Source: DATLAN01 sp035527455 (GTDB lineage: Bacteria; Planctomycetota; Planctomycetia; Pirellulales; Thermoguttaceae). From it: DNA of 5,817 nt. Under the pieces are notes generated by a model, which saw only the letters and a program-made list of their open reading frames with translations, ran no database searches and was not told where the DNA came from. The stretch spans positions 1 to 5,817 of the forward strand of contig DATLAN010000569.1 of assembly GCA_035527455.1 (NCBI GenBank), in the 5' to 3' direction. The position numbers were made by a program, and so were the translations under genes. This document shows, in pieces, positions 4,266 to 5,817 of this stretch. Numbering within the stretch: the stretch's first letter is position 1; the number at the start of each line of letters is the position of its first letter.

Positions 4266-5817
4266 TCATTTCTTCCCTTGATACACACGGACGTAGTCGA
4301 CGTACATGTCGGCCACGCCGTTGTAGCGTGACAAATCGACGGGCCAGCCGCCGCCGGTGGCAAGATTGACTAGAAAGAAGAATGGTTGAGTTTTGGAGAG
4401 CGGAAGCGTTGGGTGGCGGCCCACCTCGATGTTGTCGCAGTAGTAGATCGTGTCGGTTTCGGTGATCTTGCAGCCGTAGGTGTGCGGCCTCTCATACCAA
4501 GTCGAGGGAATGCCGAACTTGCGCATGCGGACCGGATTGTGCAGCCCCTCGAACGCCTTCTTCTCGATGGCCTTTCCCTCCTCACCCTGGTCCCAGGCAT
4601 GGGGGACCACCATGTAGGTGTCGTAAGCATTGGGCGAGCCGGGGCCTTCTCCGCCATAGGCTTCGATGATGTCCAGTTCGTCGCAGGGCACCTTGTTGCC
4701 TTTGAGGTGATCCGTCATGTAATCCGTCAGGAGCCAGAAAGCGGGCCACGTGCCGATGGCGTTCGGGCCGATGAAGCGGCATTCGAAGTAGCACGGAGCC
4801 GTCGCCGTGACGCCGCTGGCGTCGTTCTTCATGGAGGAAATCAATCCGGAACTCTTCGCCTTCTCACTCGCCCTGATCCGCAGATAGGAATCGACCTGGC
4901 TAAAGGGGTTGTTGGGTTGATCGAAACTGGTGAATCGAATCGTACTGAAGTCCTGCCAACCGTTCGGCGGCTTGTGGTCGTAATAGGTGGCCTTGAGATC
5001 GGTGCTGGAAATGGAGAGGGGGCCTTCGAAGTCATCGGCAAAGACCAGCGACATGCCTTTCGCCGGCGGCGGATCCTTGGGCATTCCTTCGTTCCAGGAA
5101 ACACCGCCCTGGTTGTAGAGTTGCAGGTAGCAATTGTCTTTGACGGCACCGTTGTCGCCGCTGATTGTCACCGTCACGGGACCGTGCGGATAGGCATCGG
5201 CCGGGAAGATGAACGTGCCGTTGCCTTTCGCATCCAGCGCGACGGTGGCGACGGTAGAATCGGACCCAAAACCGTCGCCTTGCTTCCAGCATTTCACAGT
5301 CACGCTCTTAAAGCCCGGGGCCGCGAGCGTCACCTTGGTGTCGCCCTTTGTGGCGGAGCCATACTCGGGCGAGACCACCGACACCTGGCAGCCCAAGGTC
5401 TCCTCGACGCTCTTCTCCGAGTCGACACTCAGCGCATCGAAGCACAGTTCGCTCTCGACGGGCACTAATTTCTCCTTTCCGCCAGCCTTTGCCACCGGCT
5501 GGCCGATAGTGAAGATGATCGCGGTGATCGGATGATCGAGTTTGCCGTTCTTGTCGCCACCCCATGTCTCGTGGGGAGCATCTAGGTCGAAGACGACTTC
5601 TTTCCAGCCAGCGAAATCGATGATTCCGCCTTGGCCCGTACCGGTGGACAGCGACCTGTACTGGTGCGTCTCGCCACTGGCGTCGCCCACCTGTAGCCCA
5701 TACGAACACTTCGAGTTATCGCCTTTGAGCCAGTATCGCAGCCCATGGATCGGCGCTTGAATCTTGACCTTGTTCGGGATCCCAAGGTACTGGAAGTTCC
5801 CCGTGCCGACGAAGTGG
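4266..5817 (-). CDS. GH16 family endo-beta-glucanase-like secreted enzyme (5' end outside the window)
   Basis: The frame is open from the window edge to TGA 4268-4266, giving 516 visible residues. GTG 5690 is only an internal codon: 42 further in-frame residues (HFVGTGNFQYLGIPNKVK and on) precede it, so the start and any signal peptide are missing. In visible numbering, about 1-135 look like a beta-sandwich carbohydrate-binding-type domain (GWKEVVFDL, ITAIIFTIG, LCFDALSVD). About 145-225 look like an Ig-like domain. The GH16 domain runs from about 255 to the end: LVFADDFEG, the substrate-cleft motif GTWPAFWLL (355-363), the catalytic motif ELDIIEA with nucleophile E380, D382 and acid/base E385 (codons at 4679-4677, 4673-4671, 4664-4662), and the closing strand YVDYVRVYQGKK. 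GH16 enzymes hydrolyse beta-1,3/1,4-glucans or galactans (laminarin, agar, carrageenan) with retention. The exact substrate cannot be read here. All catalytic residues are intact. Confidence 0.92.
   Translation of the reverse strand, partial: HFVGTGNFQYLGIPNKVKIQAPIHGLRYWLKGDNSKCSYGLQVGDASGETHQYRSLSTGTGQGGIIDFAGWKEVVFDLDAPHETWGGDKNGKLDHPITAIIFTIGQPVAKAGGKEKLVPVESELCFDALSVDSEKSVEETLGCQVSVVSPEYGSATKGDTKVTLAAPGFKSVTVKCWKQGDGFGSDSTVATVALDAKGNGTFIFPADAYPHGPVTVTISGDNGAVKDNCYLQLYNQGGVSWNEGMPKDPPPAKGMSLVFADDFEGPLSISSTDLKATYYDHKPPNGWQDFSTIRFTSFDQPNNPFSQVDSYLRIRASEKAKSSGLISSMKNDASGVTATAPCYFECRFIGPNAIGTWPAFWLLTDYMTDHLKGNKVPCDELDIIEAYGGEGPGSPNAYDTYMVVPHAWDQGEEGKAIEKKAFEGLHNPVRMRKFGIPSTWYERPHTYGCKITETDTIYYCDNIEVGRHPTLPLSKTQPFFFLVNLATGGGWPVDLSRYNGVADMYVDYVRVYQGKK

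Noticed and set aside
4386..5468. Long plus-strand open frame of 360 codons opposite the GH16 gene
   Set aside because: It is an antisense shadow of a high-GC3 gene. The minus strand carries intact GH16 catalytic and structural motifs across the same interval.

Overview
The best-supported reading is a short integron gene-cassette array (about 579-3425) inserted beside a chromosomal glycoside hydrolase locus on the opposite strand. The host is probably an environmental bacterium with moderately high GC, possibly a planctomycete or a relative. That guess rests on the secreted GH16 enzyme with accessory beta-domains, the 7-bp GGATTTC-type intergenic tandem repeat and the general codon choice; it is inference, not proof.

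Layout. Positions 1-577 hold no confident gene, only a possible partial minus-strand frame at the left edge. They end in a simple GTTAGGC core site (578-584) whose flank resembles an integron attI site more than the attC sites that follow. Three cassettes come next, all on the plus strand. Cassette 1 (579-1450) encodes a 279-aa multi-zinc-finger HNH endonuclease-like protein. Cassette 2 (1451-2350) encodes a 258-aa FRG-domain protein. Cassette 3 (2351-3425) holds two genes: a 228-aa protein with a signal peptide and one later membrane segment, and a 52-aa Arg/Glu-rich peptide behind a near-perfect Shine-Dalgarno. Each cassette ends in an attC site (1397-1456, 2262-2356, 3336-3431). All three fold as imperfect hairpins with an unpaired G and an unpaired A at identical offsets from the R'' box, although attC1 is unrelated in sequence to attC2/attC3.

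Beyond 3431 the array stops. A non-coding transition (about 3432-3840) contains a six-copy 7-bp tandem repeat. On the minus strand lie the 3' part of a secreted GH16 endo-beta-glucanase-like enzyme (4266 to the window end, 5' end outside) and, overlapping its stop by ATGA, a small secreted protein with a HEAT-like region that looks frameshifted.

How it fits together. The cassette genes are probably unrelated mobile passengers rather than one pathway. HNH and FRG domains are both frequent in phage-defence settings, so a defence role is a reasonable hypothesis for the array, but nothing in this sequence proves it. No integron integrase is visible, so the array is either the proximal part of an integron whose integrase lies outside to the left, or an integrase-less attC cluster.
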